From assembly GCF_002920535.1 (NCBI RefSeq), contig NZ_PQSS01000042.1:1-64000 (forward strand): a stretch of DNA of 64,000 nt, read 5' to 3'. Of this stretch, positions 49,954-59,211 are shown one piece after another. A program made the translations under genes and the position numbers. Each line of letters opens with the position of its first letter. Position 1 is the first letter of the stretch. Origin of the DNA: Streptomyces sp. Ru71. Its GTDB lineage: Bacteria; Actinomycetota; Actinomycetes; Streptomycetales; Streptomycetaceae. The notes beneath the pieces were generated by a model that was not told where the DNA came from, ran no database searches, and saw nothing but the letters and a program-made list of their open reading frames with translations.

Positions 49954-52059
49954 ATGCGGTGGTTGGTGGGATGGAGCAGCACCGCCGCGGGGGCCGCCGT
50001 GACCGACGCGGGCACGGCCGGTGCGACCGGGTTCGACGGCGAGACCGTGCACCCGGTGGGCTCCCAGCTGCTGTGGGGCGACCCCGACCCGCTGTGGGCC
50101 GTCGGCGACTGGCGGCCCGACGAGGTGCGCGTCGTCAAGGCCGACGAGCAGACCCGCATCGCCGTCCTCGGCCTGTGCGGGGCGAGCGACGAACAACTGC
50201 GGGTCGGGCTGCTGGCCGCACGCGGCGGCGCCCTGCGCCATCTCACCGCGTGGCCGGGCAGCTACACCGCCGTCGTCAAGGTCGGCCGCCGCGTCACCGT
50301 CTGCGGCGACCTCGCCGGCGCGCGCCCCGTCTTCTACACCCCCTGGGCAGGCGGCACCGCCTACGCCACCGCCGCGCTGCCGCTCGCCGACCTCATCGAG
50401 GCCAACCTCGACTTCGGCCACCTCGCCGCCCTGCTGGCCGCCCCCGACGTACCGGCCGCGCTGCACGACTCCACGCCGTACGCGGGCGTGCACCGCATTC
50501 CGCCGGGGCACGCGCTGATCCTGCGCGCCGGGGCCCGGGAGATCGCCGGGTACGAGCCCGTCGCCTCCCTCGCGGTCGCCGCGCCGCCGGCCGACCCGGA
50601 CAGCGCGGTCGACGGCGTACGGGACGCGCTGATCGAGGCGGTACGCGCGCGTATGGCCGCGCCCCGGCACGTGCCCGACCTCGATCCCGGCCCGGTGCCC
50701 GGCATGGGGCCCGCCGAACGCCGCGCCGCCCGCGGCATGCCGGTGCCCGGCATCGGCGCCGACCTCTCCGGCGGCCCCGCCTCCGGCACGCTCGCGCTGC
50801 TGGCCGCCGGGCTGCCCGGGAGGCCGGGCACGCTCCTCGGACACGGCACGGGCGCGGGGGAGCGGCTGCTGGCGGTCACCTTCAACGACCTGGCCGTCGC
50901 CGGGCGCGAGGCCGAGCTGGAGCGGGCCGGTGTGCTCGCCGCCAATCCCCGTCTGCACCACGTCGTCGTGGCCGGCGGGGAGGAGGTCCTGCCGTACGCC
51001 GTTCTGGACGGGCCGCTCACCGATGAGCCGGGGCCGTCCCTGGTGACCGCCGCGCGGCACCGGGCCCGGCTCGCCTCGGGCAGCGCCGACCACTTCATCG
51101 GGTACGGCGCCCGGCAGGTGCTCGACGCCCATCCCGCGCGCCTGGCCGACCTGCTGATGGACCGCAAGCGGCGGCATCTGGTGCGGCCGGTGGCCGCGCT
51201 TGCCAAGGCCGACGGGTCCGTGCTGGTCCCCGCGCGCGTGTACGCCGCGGCCCGGCGTCTGGCGCGTACGCCGTACCGGACCGGGCTGGAGGTGCTCGCC
51301 GCGCGTCTGCTGGAGCGGCGCGTCGACGAGCCGCAGGGGGCCGTGGGGGCGTCCCTGGCGGCGCTCACCTGGGCCAGACCCGGGCCTGCGGCGCGGTGGC
51401 TGACCGGGGAGGCGCTCGCTGAAGTATCGGTTCGCCTGCAGGGGGCGACGCATCGGTCCGGGGTGGGGCCGGGGCAGCGTCCGGGTGACTATCGCGCGCG
51501 TGCGGCGCTGGCCCGGCACGCGGCGGATCTGCGGGTGCTGGAGCAGGCGGCGGAGATCCGCAGCCAGCGGCTGCACGCTCCGTTCCTCGACAACCAGGTC
51601 GTGCGGGCGTGCCGGGCGCTGCCGGAGACGCTGCGGGTGCGGCCGGGGGCGCGGGCGGAGATTCTGCGTACGGTCCTCAGGGGCGCCGGTGTCACCGACC
51701 TTCCGGCGGGCTGGGGTGCGCCGTCACATGCCTCGACCGCGGCCGCGGCGCGTACGGGGCTGCGGGTGGCCGCCGATCCGCTGCAGGCGCTCTTCGAGAC
51801 GCCGCTGCTGGCGGAGGCGGGGCTGGTGGAGGCGCGGGTCGTGCGCGAGGCCCTGCGGGGGGCGGCCGCGGGTGAGCCGTTGCCGTTGGACGGGCTGGCC
51901 GAACTGATCTCCCTCGAACTGTGGCTGGGGCGGCTGCTGGCGCGGCGGGGGACGTGCTGGACGGGCACGCCGGCGCGTGCGCGCGCGGTGCCGGGGGGGA
52001 TTGTGCGGCCTCGGGTGGAGGTGGCGCCGGTACGGGGGATCGGGAGCGGACGGGGGTGA
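49954..52059 (+). CDS. Orphan asparagine-synthetase-like protein (lasso cyclase / beta-lactam synthetase-like)
   Basis: This 701-residue protein has the two-domain plan of class B asparagine synthetases. The N-terminal domain (residues about 1-195) starts MRWLVGWSS and so lacks the Cys nucleophile needed for glutaminase activity, as in lasso-peptide cyclases and beta-lactam synthetase. The C-terminal ATP-binding part has the PP-loop region DLSGGPASGTLALLAAG near residue 272. The usual SGGxDS motif here reads SGGPAS, with Ala for Asp. The distal part has LHAPFLDNQVVRACRAL, matching the AsnB segment that follows the substrate site. No precursor peptide, leader peptidase or RRE gene is adjacent. 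I recall a stand-alone homologue at this place in S. coelicolor. The function is unknown: an amide-forming ligase or a non-catalytic relative. Confidence 0.8.
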   Translation: MRWLVGWSSTAAGAAVTDAGTAGATGFDGETVHPVGSQLLWGDPDPLWAVGDWRPDEVRVVKADEQTRIAVLGLCGASDEQLRVGLLAARGGALRHLTAWPGSYTAVVKVGRRVTVCGDLAGARPVFYTPWAGGTAYATAALPLADLIEANLDFGHLAALLAAPDVPAALHDSTPYAGVHRIPPGHALILRAGAREIAGYEPVASLAVAAPPADPDSAVDGVRDALIEAVRARMAAPRHVPDLDPGPVPGMGPAERRAARGMPVPGIGADLSGGPASGTLALLAAGLPGRPGTLLGHGTGAGERLLAVTFNDLAVAGREAELERAGVLAANPRLHHVVVAGGEEVLPYAVLDGPLTDEPGPSLVTAARHRARLASGSADHFIGYGARQVLDAHPARLADLLMDRKRRHLVRPVAALAKADGSVLVPARVYAAARRLARTPYRTGLEVLAARLLERRVDEPQGAVGASLAALTWARPGPAARWLTGEALAEVSVRLQGATHRSGVGPGQRPGDYRARAALARHAADLRVLEQAAEIRSQRLHAPFLDNQVVRACRALPETLRVRPGARAEILRTVLRGAGVTDLPAGWGAPSHASTAAAARTGLRVAADPLQALFETPLLAEAGLVEARVVREALRGAAAGEPLPLDGLAELISLELWLGRLLARRGTCWTGTPARARAVPGGIVRPRVEVAPVRGIGSGRG

Positions 52060-52108
52060 CGGCGCGGGTGCCTGCGGCGCCGGGCCGGTTTTCGTCTGCG
52101 GGTGCGTG

Positions 52109-52508
52109 GTGGCTGGTCGCGCAGTTCCCCGCGCCCCTTTCATGCCTGCGGCGGCCCGTCGCTGTCGCGTCGTGGCTGGTGTAGCGCCTTGTGTCCGGTG
52201 GGTGGGTCGGGGCCGGGGTGGGGGGTCTCCGTCCTCGGTCCGGCCCACTGTCCCCGACACGGTCACCGTCGGCGGTGCCGGCCGCTGCGGGCGGACACCC
52301 CCCACCCCGTCCCCTTCTCGCCGTGGGCGACTGCCGCGCCGTCGTGGCGTGCGTCCACCATCCCCACGTAGCTGCGGGCAGTCGTGCCTCCCCCAGTGCC
52401 TTAAGGGCCTGGGAGGTGCCCCCAGGGCGGCACGGGTGGGCGCTGGGGGTCCCCCCTGCTCGAAGAGCTTGGGGGAGGCACCTCGTCGCGCCGAGCTGCG
52501 CAACCCAC
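52109..52508. repeat. Repeat-rich 536-bp spacer before the AfsR-like gene
   Basis: The spacer 52060-52595 has no gene that I can support. It holds the module gtggctggtcgcgcagttcc (52109-52140) and the cacctcgtcgcgccgagctg module (52473-52508), both shared with 46429-46496. It also has two imperfect hairpin units around 52385-52420 and 52449-52477, built from cctcccccag/ctgggagg-like arms. These resemble dispersed REP-like elements of Streptomyces. Confidence 0.75.
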
Positions 52509-52595
52509 GCCCGGCCCGCTGCAGCACCGCGTGCCTGGAAACGTTGGGTGCGTAACCCCCGGGCGGGCGCAGGTGGGGGCCGACACAATGACTCG

Positions 52596-55500
52596 GTGCG
52601 GTACAGAATTCTTGGCGTCACCCAGGTGGAAGACGAACACGGCAAGCCGGTCACCCTCGGACCCCGGCTGCGTGCCCTCGTCGCCGCCCTGGTCCTGCAC
52701 CCCGCCCGCGTCGCAGACCCCCGCACGCTCATCGACGAGGTCTGGGCGGACACCCCGCCGCAGGACGCCCCCGCCGCCCTGCAGGCCCTGGTCGGCCGCC
52801 TGCGCCGGGCCCTGGGGAAGGACGCGGTCGTGTCCGCCCCCGGCGGCTACCTCCTCGCGGCGAGTGAGGACGACATCGACCTCCACGTCTTCGAGCGCCT
52901 CGTCGCCGACGGCACCCGCGCCCTCGAACGAGGCGACGCCGGCACCGCCGCCGGCCTCCTCGACGACGCCCTCGACCTGTGGCGCGGCCCCGCTCTCGCC
53001 GACCTTCCCGACCGCACCGCCGCCGGCCGCCCCGAGGCACTGCGCCGCGAGGCGACCCGCGCCCGGGCCGAGGCCCGCCTGGCGCTCGGCCGGGCCGCCG
53101 AGGCCGTACCGGAGCTGAGAGAGCTGACCGCGGCGCACCCGTACGACGAACCACTGCACGCCCTCCTCATCCGCGCCCTGCGCGACACGGGCCGAGCGGC
53201 CGACGCCCTCGCCGCGTACGAGGACGCCCGACGGACCCTCGCGGAGGGGCTGGGCACCGACCCGGGACCGGAACTGAGCGCGCTGCATGCGGAGTTGTTG
53301 AATCCGCCCACGCCCGCGCCGGCGGCTCCGCGGATCCGGACAGGCAACCTGCGACCCCGGCTGACGAGTTTCGTCGGGCGGGAACCCGAACTCGCCGCCA
53401 TCCGTTCGGAATTGCACAGGGCCCGACTGGTCACGCTCACCGGACCGGGCGGCTCTGGGAAGACCCGTCTCGCCGAGGAGGCCGCCGCAGGCGTTCCACA
53501 GGCGTGGCTGGTCGAGCTGGCCCCGCTCGACCGGCCGGAGGCGGTGCCGGACGCGGTGGTCAGCGCCCTCGGTCTGCGCGAGACGGTGCTGATGACCAAC
53601 GAGTCGGCGACCTGGCAGGACGACCCCGTCGCCCTGCTCGTCGAGCACTGCGCACCGCGCAGCGAGCTGCTGATCCTTGACAACTGCGAACACGTCATCG
53701 GCGCGGCCGCCGCCCTCGCCGAGACGCTGCTGACCCGCTGCCCGGGACTCACGATCCTCGCCACCAGCCGTGAACCCCTGGGCGTCCCAGGCGAGTCGGT
53801 GCGCCCGGTCGAGCCGCTGCTCCCCGACCAGGCGCACCGGCTGTTCACCGAGCGCGCCACCGCCGTCCGTCCCGACGCCGGTGACGTGCTGCGGGACACG
53901 GACGCGGTCGCGGAGATCTGCCGGCGCCTGGACGGGCTGCCGCTGGCCATCGAGCTGGCGGCCGCACGGCTGCGCATGCTGACCCCCCGGCAGATCGCCG
54001 ACCGGCTCGACGACCGCTTCCGCCTGCTCACCTCCGGCAGCCGCACGGTCCTGCCCCGCCAGCAGACCCTGCGCGCGGTCGTCGACTGGTCCTGGGACCT
54101 GCTCGACGAGCAGGAGCGCACGGTGCTGCGCGAATTGTCCGTGTTCGCGGGCGGCTGGGATCTTCCGGCGGCCGAGGCCGTGTGCTCCGGGCCGGTCACC
54201 GAGCTGATCGGGGCGCTCGTCGACAAGTCCCTCGTCGTCGCCACCCCGGACGAGCGGGAGGGCGCGGCCGGCATGCGCTACCGCATGCTGGAGACCATCC
54301 ACGAGTACGCCGTCGAGCGCGCCGCCGAGGTCCCCGGGCTGCGTGCCGAGGCCGAGCGGCGGCACCGCGACTGGGTGCGCGCGCTGGTGCGGGAGGCCGA
54401 TCCCCGGCTCCGGTCGGCCGACCAACTGCCCTGGATCGCCCGCCTGGAGGGCGAGCTGGACAACATCCGCGCGGCCCTGGACCGTGCCCTCGCCGAGGGC
54501 GACGAGGCGGAGGCGGGGGCGCTCGTACTGGCCATGGGCTGGTTCTGGTGGTTGCGCAACTACCGCCAGGAGGCCACCGGATGGGTCCGCCGTGTGCTGT
54601 GCGTGGGGGTGGCGCTGGACGCCCTGTCCGGGGACGGCCCGCCGGACGCCACCGCGCTGCGGGAGGCGGCGGCGCAGGCGGATCCGGTCGGTGCCTTTCT
54701 CGCCGAGCCGGGGGGTCAGGCCTCCCATCCGCTGCACTCGCTGCGGATGGACCTGCGGATGTGGCATCTGTTCCTCACCGTGGAGTCCGACGCGGGACAG
54801 CTGCTGCTGGGCGACGAGCGGTTCGAGCGCTATCTCGCCCGCGTACGGGCCGGCTTCGAGGGCGGCGGCCCGCACGCGGCTCGGCTGCCGGGGCTGGTCT
54901 GGCCGATCACCCTGTTCCACCTCGGCAGCCGGGGCGATGTCCGCCTCGCCATGGACCTGGCGGTCGCCAACAGCCGGAGGTACGGCGGTGACTGGGAGGT
55001 CGCGGTCGCCCTCATGTTCCGCACGCACATGGTCGTCGACTCCTCCGGCGGCCTGCTCGGCGTGGACGACGACCTCGCCGAGCTGCGGGTGCTCAGCCGG
55101 CGCTGCGGTGACCGCTGGATGCGGGCCCAGGTGTGCAGCGCGGTCGGCGAGGCGGCCATGGCGCGGGGACGGTTCGCGCAGGCGAGGGCGGTGTACGAGG
55201 AGGCGCTGGGCCTGGCCCGTGAGGTCGGGGCGCTGGCCGAGTCGCCGTTCCTGCTGGCGCGGCTCGCCGAGATCGCCTACCGCTCCGGCGACCGGGCGGC
55301 GACGCTGCGCGCGCTGGACGAGGCGAGCGCGGAGGCCGAGCGGTACGCGGTCGTCGACTCGCGGGCGTTCGTGCTGCTGCTGCGGGCGCAGCTCGCCCTG
55401 GACGACGCGGAGGTGTCCCGCGCGCGGGAGCTGTGGGAGGCGGCCCGCGCGGAGATCGGCAACGGCACTCCGCCGCCGCAGTTCATGGCGGTGCTGCAGG

Positions 55501-55898
55501 CGGTGGGCGCCCTGGTCGAGGCCGGTGAGTCCGGTCCCGAGCACGGGCTGCCGTTGATGGTGGAGGCGCTGCGGGAGGCCGTGGCGATGCGCTGCTCGGA
55601 GGTGGTGACCTCCTCGCTGGCCGACATGGCCGCCGATCTGCTGGAGCGGCTGGGCGACCTGCCGCGTGCGCTGCGGCTGCTGGCCGCCTCCGACCAGTGG
55701 CGCGGCGGCCGGCCGCGCCCGCAGCCGGAGAGCTCGACGGCGGAGCGGATCGAGGCCGCCGCCTGTGCCGCCCTGCCCGCCGGTGAGGTGGCCGCCGAGC
55801 GGGAGCGCGGCGCGGCCTTCACCGCCGTCGACGCCGTGGAGGAACTGGACGCCGCCGTGCGGGAGCACCCGGCGCGGGAGCGCTCTAGCCGCAGGTGA
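52596..55898 (+). CDS. AfsR/SARP-type transcriptional regulator with NB-ARC and TPR parts
   Basis: This 1100-residue regulator has a short OmpR-like winged helix (VTLGPRLRALVAALVLHP, residues about 18-95). A bacterial transcriptional activation domain follows (ERLVADGTRALERGD to ALLIRALRDTGRAADALAAYEDARRTL, residues about 100-235). The NB-ARC ATPase comes next, with Walker A VTLTGPGGSGKTRLAEEA near 285, Walker B ELLILDNCEHVIGAA near 355 and GLPLAIELAAARLRML near 450. The rest is TPR-like helices. Such SARP-STAND proteins activate antibiotic clusters or act globally, like AfsR. No biosynthetic cluster is adjacent. The GTG at 52596 gives (M)RYRILGVTQVEDEHGK. Its last 14 bp overlap the 3' end of the converging sigma-factor gene. 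Confidence 0.87.
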   Translation: MRYRILGVTQVEDEHGKPVTLGPRLRALVAALVLHPARVADPRTLIDEVWADTPPQDAPAALQALVGRLRRALGKDAVVSAPGGYLLAASEDDIDLHVFERLVADGTRALERGDAGTAAGLLDDALDLWRGPALADLPDRTAAGRPEALRREATRARAEARLALGRAAEAVPELRELTAAHPYDEPLHALLIRALRDTGRAADALAAYEDARRTLAEGLGTDPGPELSALHAELLNPPTPAPAAPRIRTGNLRPRLTSFVGREPELAAIRSELHRARLVTLTGPGGSGKTRLAEEAAAGVPQAWLVELAPLDRPEAVPDAVVSALGLRETVLMTNESATWQDDPVALLVEHCAPRSELLILDNCEHVIGAAAALAETLLTRCPGLTILATSREPLGVPGESVRPVEPLLPDQAHRLFTERATAVRPDAGDVLRDTDAVAEICRRLDGLPLAIELAAARLRMLTPRQIADRLDDRFRLLTSGSRTVLPRQQTLRAVVDWSWDLLDEQERTVLRELSVFAGGWDLPAAEAVCSGPVTELIGALVDKSLVVATPDEREGAAGMRYRMLETIHEYAVERAAEVPGLRAEAERRHRDWVRALVREADPRLRSADQLPWIARLEGELDNIRAALDRALAEGDEAEAGALVLAMGWFWWLRNYRQEATGWVRRVLCVGVALDALSGDGPPDATALREAAAQADPVGAFLAEPGGQASHPLHSLRMDLRMWHLFLTVESDAGQLLLGDERFERYLARVRAGFEGGGPHAARLPGLVWPITLFHLGSRGDVRLAMDLAVANSRRYGGDWEVAVALMFRTHMVVDSSGGLLGVDDDLAELRVLSRRCGDRWMRAQVCSAVGEAAMARGRFAQARAVYEEALGLAREVGALAESPFLLARLAEIAYRSGDRAATLRALDEASAEAERYAVVDSRAFVLLLRAQLALDDAEVSRARELWEAARAEIGNGTPPPQFMAVLQAVGALVEAGESGPEHGLPLMVEALREAVAMRCSEVVTSSLADMAADLLERLGDLPRALRLLAASDQWRGGRPRPQPESSTAERIEAAACAALPAGEVAAERERGAAFTAVDAVEELDAAVREHPARERSSRR

Positions 55899-57789
55899 AC
55901 CTGGACTCGGCCCAGTCGGCGACGGCCAGGTCGTCGAAGTGGCTGTGCGGTTCGACCACCAGCCGCACGACCTTGTGGCCTGTGAGGTCGACATGGACGG
56001 GTACGGCACTGTCGCCGCCCTTGATCCGCCCGGAGCGCCACAGCCGCTCCCCGTCGGCGTAGACGGAGAAGTACACCTTGCCGAGCTTGAGGGTCATGTC
56101 GTCGACGCCGACGAGGGCGTCGTAGGCGGTGCAGGGGCGGTTGAGGTCGATGGTGACGGAGGAGTCGCCGTGCACGCTCACCCCGCGCTCGTACTGCTTG
56201 CCGCCGATCGACAGGCCGTAGCGCTGCCACACCCAGCCGCTCTCGGCGATCCGCATCTCGGGTTCGGTGCCGTCGTCGGCGATGTCGTACGACAGCTCGT
56301 TCCACTGGTAGACGGCCGGGGGAGGCGGCGGCGGAGGGGTCGGCGTCGGGGTGGGAGTGGGCGTCGGGACGGGTTTCGGCGTGGGCTTGGGCTTGACGGT
56401 GGGGCTCGGGGTGGGCGTCGGAGTCGGGGCGGGGGGCTGGGTGCGGGTCGGTTCGGCGATCACCGGCTCGGCCGGCGGCGCGGCGGGCTCGGGCGGCGGA
56501 GGCGGGGTGGGGGTCGGGGTGGGCGGCTGCGGCCGTACGACCGGCGTGGAGACGGGCGGGGCCGCCTCGGGCTTCCTGGCGGGGCTGTCGTCGCCGACGA
56601 GCGCGAGCGCCACCGCCGCGGCGGCGACCGCCACTACCCCGGCTGCGATGCCGGCCTTCACCGGCGCTCCCAGCCCCTCCGAGGCCGCCGCGGCGCCGGC
56701 CGAGCCGGAGGAGCCGCCGCCCGCCGCGGCTGCCGCGCCGGCGGCGCCCGCCGCACCGGCTCCCGCGCCCCCGGCGATCAGTCCGAGCGCCTTGGCGTAC
56801 CCGGCGGCGCCGAACCAGCCGATGACGGCGACCGGCACCACGGCGGGGATGCTGCTGGCGACTTCCTCGATCTGGCTGGCCGCCAGCCGGCACTTGGCGC
56901 ACTCCTCCAGGTGCTTGCGCAGGCCCCGTTCGGCCCGCGTGCGCAGTTTGCGGCGGGCGTAGCCGCCGAGCTGGTCGGCGTAGCGGGAGCACTCCTCGTC
57001 GTCGGCCAGGGCGGTGGAGACGTGGGCCTGGAGGTAGGCCTGTTTGAGTCCCTCCCGGGCCCGGCTGGCCAGGACGCGGGTGCCGTTGGCGTCCAGGCCG
57101 AACAGGACGGCGACCTCGCTCGGCGACTCGTCCTCGACCTCGGTGTGCCACAGCACGGCCTGCCAGCGTTCGGGCAGCGAGCGGAACGCCTGCATGGCCA
57201 TGGACTGCTCGGCCACGTGCATGGCCCGCACGTCGGCGCCGAGGTCCAGTGTGTCGTCGTCGGCGACCTCCGAGGAGCGGGCGGCCTGCTGGGCGAAGAC
57301 GGCGAAGTCGTCGACGAGCTGTTCCCGCTTGGCCGACTGGATCCAGTGCGCGGCAACCCGGCGCACGGAGGTGAGCAGATAGGCGCGCACGGCGTACTCG
57401 GGCCCGGAGCCGCCGCGTACCGCCTGCAGCATGCGGGCGAAGACCTCCGCGGTGAGGTCGTCGGCGGTGTGGGCGTCGCGGCAGCAGGTGCGGGCGTAGC
57501 GGCGCACGGCGTCGGCGTGCCGGCGGTACAGCTCCTCGTAGGCGGAGTCGTCGCCCGAGCGCATCCGGGCGATGAGGTCGGCGTCGGCCGGCGGCCGCGG
57601 GCGCGGCGGCGGCAGCACACTGCCCTCGCGCCACTCCCGCTGTGCGGGGACACCGCCCCCGGCGGGAGTGGCGGGGGCGTCGGCCGGCAAGGAGGCACGT
57701 CCGCCCTGGGAAGGCACCTGGGGTGGCGTGGGGGCCGCGGATTCCGCTTCCCCGTCTCCGAGTGACTCGTCCCGCCCGTCAACGCTCAT
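55885..57789 (-). CDS. ECF sigma factor fused to zinc finger, membrane segment and NPCBM domain (ECF52-like)
   Basis: This 634-residue fusion begins with an ECF sigma factor. Region 2 is DADLIARMRSGDDSAYEELYRRHADAVRRYAR, near residues 70-100, followed by AEVFARMLQAV. Region 4 is LPERWQAVLWHTEVEDESPSEVA, then LDANGTRVLASRAREGLKQAY. A zinc-binding anti-sigma-like motif follows (LRKHLEECAKCRLAA, HxxxCxxC). Ala/Gly-rich hydrophobic segments include AGIAAGVVAVAAAAVALALVG near 370. A long Pro/Thr linker leads to a C-terminal NPCBM/F5-8-like carbohydrate-binding domain (SVHGDSSVTIDLNRPC, VYFSVYADGERLWRSG). Thus sigma and zinc finger are inside and the sugar-binding domain outside, in one chain. I recall this as the ECF52 group. 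It may sense cell-wall glycans. The ATG at 57789 is the best start. Confidence 0.88.
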   Translation of the reverse strand: MSVDGRDESLGDGEAESAAPTPPQVPSQGGRASLPADAPATPAGGGVPAQREWREGSVLPPPRPRPPADADLIARMRSGDDSAYEELYRRHADAVRRYARTCCRDAHTADDLTAEVFARMLQAVRGGSGPEYAVRAYLLTSVRRVAAHWIQSAKREQLVDDFAVFAQQAARSSEVADDDTLDLGADVRAMHVAEQSMAMQAFRSLPERWQAVLWHTEVEDESPSEVAVLFGLDANGTRVLASRAREGLKQAYLQAHVSTALADDEECSRYADQLGGYARRKLRTRAERGLRKHLEECAKCRLAASQIEEVASSIPAVVPVAVIGWFGAAGYAKALGLIAGGAGAGAAGAAGAAAAAGGGSSGSAGAAAASEGLGAPVKAGIAAGVVAVAAAAVALALVGDDSPARKPEAAPPVSTPVVRPQPPTPTPTPPPPPEPAAPPAEPVIAEPTRTQPPAPTPTPTPSPTVKPKPTPKPVPTPTPTPTPTPPPPPPPAVYQWNELSYDIADDGTEPEMRIAESGWVWQRYGLSIGGKQYERGVSVHGDSSVTIDLNRPCTAYDALVGVDDMTLKLGKVYFSVYADGERLWRSGRIKGGDSAVPVHVDLTGHKVVRLVVEPHSHFDDLAVADWAESRFTCG

Positions 57790-58050
57790 CGCGGAAAGCC
57801 CCCGCCGCCGGCCCAACCAGTCCCGAACACCGGGTCAGCGTGCCACACCGGCGTTTGGCCCCGGTCCGCCAGTCCGCCGCAATCACTCGTCCGGGCGGAC
57901 TTGGCGCCTGGCGGTACTGAAGGTCACCCGTTCGGGGAATGGTCAACGGACCGTGTTGACACCGGCCTTGGGCTGGAGCGCGGCCTCCGTGCCGGCGGCG
58001 GCCCGGGGCAGGACGGGCGCACGGGAAGCCGTACGCCCGCCCCGACGGCC

Positions 58051-58827
58051 CTACGCCGGCCGCGAGCGCAGTCCCTCCAGCAGGATGTCCAGCAGCCGGG
58101 CGGAGGCCGCCGCCTGCTGGTCCGCGTCCGGCAGCGAGGGCGCCGCCGTGGCGATCACCAGCAGCACGTCCGACACCGACACGTCCGCCCGCAGCTCGCC
58201 CGCCGCCCGGGCCCGCTCCACGAGCCGGCCCACGACCTCCAGCAGCGCCGCGACCCCGGCGTCGTCCTCGATGCCCTGCTCCGGTACCAGCCGCAGCTCA
58301 CCGGCGCCCGGCTGGGACCGCTGCTGCGGTACCCGGGCCTCGTCCGGCACCGGCCCGGTGCCGCCGGCACCCGCCGGGACCGCACGGTCCTCGACGACCC
58401 CGACCCGCAGCACCTGCGGCGGCAGCAGCCGCCCGGCGCCCGACGCCACCGACGTGCGCAGGAAGCGCGACAGCGCCGACCACGGCTCGTCCTCCTGGCC
58501 GAGCGCCGCACGCGCCTGCTCGGTCAGCCGGGCCGTCTCCTCCGCGGCGATCCGCCGCACCAGCACGTCCTTGCTCGGGAAGCGCCGGTAGACCGTGCCC
58601 ACACCGACCCGAGCGCGCCGCGCCACATCCTCCATCGGCGCTCCGTAACCCAGCTCGCCGAACACCTCACGCGCCGCCCGCAGCACGTGCTCCAGATTGC
58701 GCTGGGCGTCCACCCGCAGCGGCGTCGACCGCGCCGAGTCCCCGCGCCCGTTGCCGGTCGCCGTACCCACCGCCCCGCCGGCGGCGAGGGCAGATGCGGA
58801 CGACCAGTGAGAGTCCTGAATGTGCAT
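58051..58827 (-). CDS. atrA: TetR family regulator AtrA
   Basis: AtrA is a TetR-family activator of antibiotic genes. In S. coelicolor (SCO4118, from memory) it activates actII-ORF4. In other species it controls streptomycin and daptomycin clusters and GlcNAc uptake. The 258-residue product has an N-terminal extension of about 40 residues (MHIQDSHWSSASALAAGG...) typical of AtrA. The helix-turn-helix is RAAREVFGELGYGAPMEDVARRARVGVGTVYRRFPSKD, residues about 50-90. The C-terminal ligand domain is interrupted by a Pro/Gln-rich loop (VPQQRSQPGAG). It is divergent from ndh, an arrangement kept in S. coelicolor. The spacer may hold its own sites. Confidence 0.87.
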   Translation of the reverse strand: MHIQDSHWSSASALAAGGAVGTATGNGRGDSARSTPLRVDAQRNLEHVLRAAREVFGELGYGAPMEDVARRARVGVGTVYRRFPSKDVLVRRIAAEETARLTEQARAALGQEDEPWSALSRFLRTSVASGAGRLLPPQVLRVGVVEDRAVPAGAGGTGPVPDEARVPQQRSQPGAGELRLVPEQGIEDDAGVAALLEVVGRLVERARAAGELRADVSVSDVLLVIATAAPSLPDADQQAAASARLLDILLEGLRSRPA

Positions 58828-59211
58828 GAATGATCCCCCGGTAATGACGTCTCCCCCCGGAGACTCCCCTAAGAACGCGCCGGGGCGCGCGGATTAAGCC
58901 TCGCGTGCCCGGGCCCGGCCGTGGCAACCTCGCGGACCCGATGAGCGCCTCCCCCAGACACCCCGTCGTGACACGAACATAGTTGAGAGGGAGTCAATTC
59001 AGAAGGGGCAGATTCCGCACGGAGCGCCCCCCGATCGGAGTACGAACCGGATACGTCCCGAAAACACCCCCCGGCGTACCCCGGCGCACACCCGCTGACC
59101 TGCGCACCTGCCCCGGACTCCGACGTTTCGGCCAAGCCTGGGCATCCCCGGCTCCCGGTCACACAAATCGCCGGGCCTGTGGACAAACGCAGGCGCCGGG
59201 TGCGTCATGGG
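58828..59211. promoter_or_regulatory. 384-bp divergent spacer between atrA and ndh
   Basis: No gene is supported here. The spacer must carry the promoters of atrA and ndh. It contains tgtggacaa (59178-59186), the reverse complement of the DnaA box ttgtccaca, 25 bp before the ndh start. The patch agttgagagggagtcaattc at about 58982-59001 is less GC-rich and may be promoter DNA. Confidence 0.45.
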
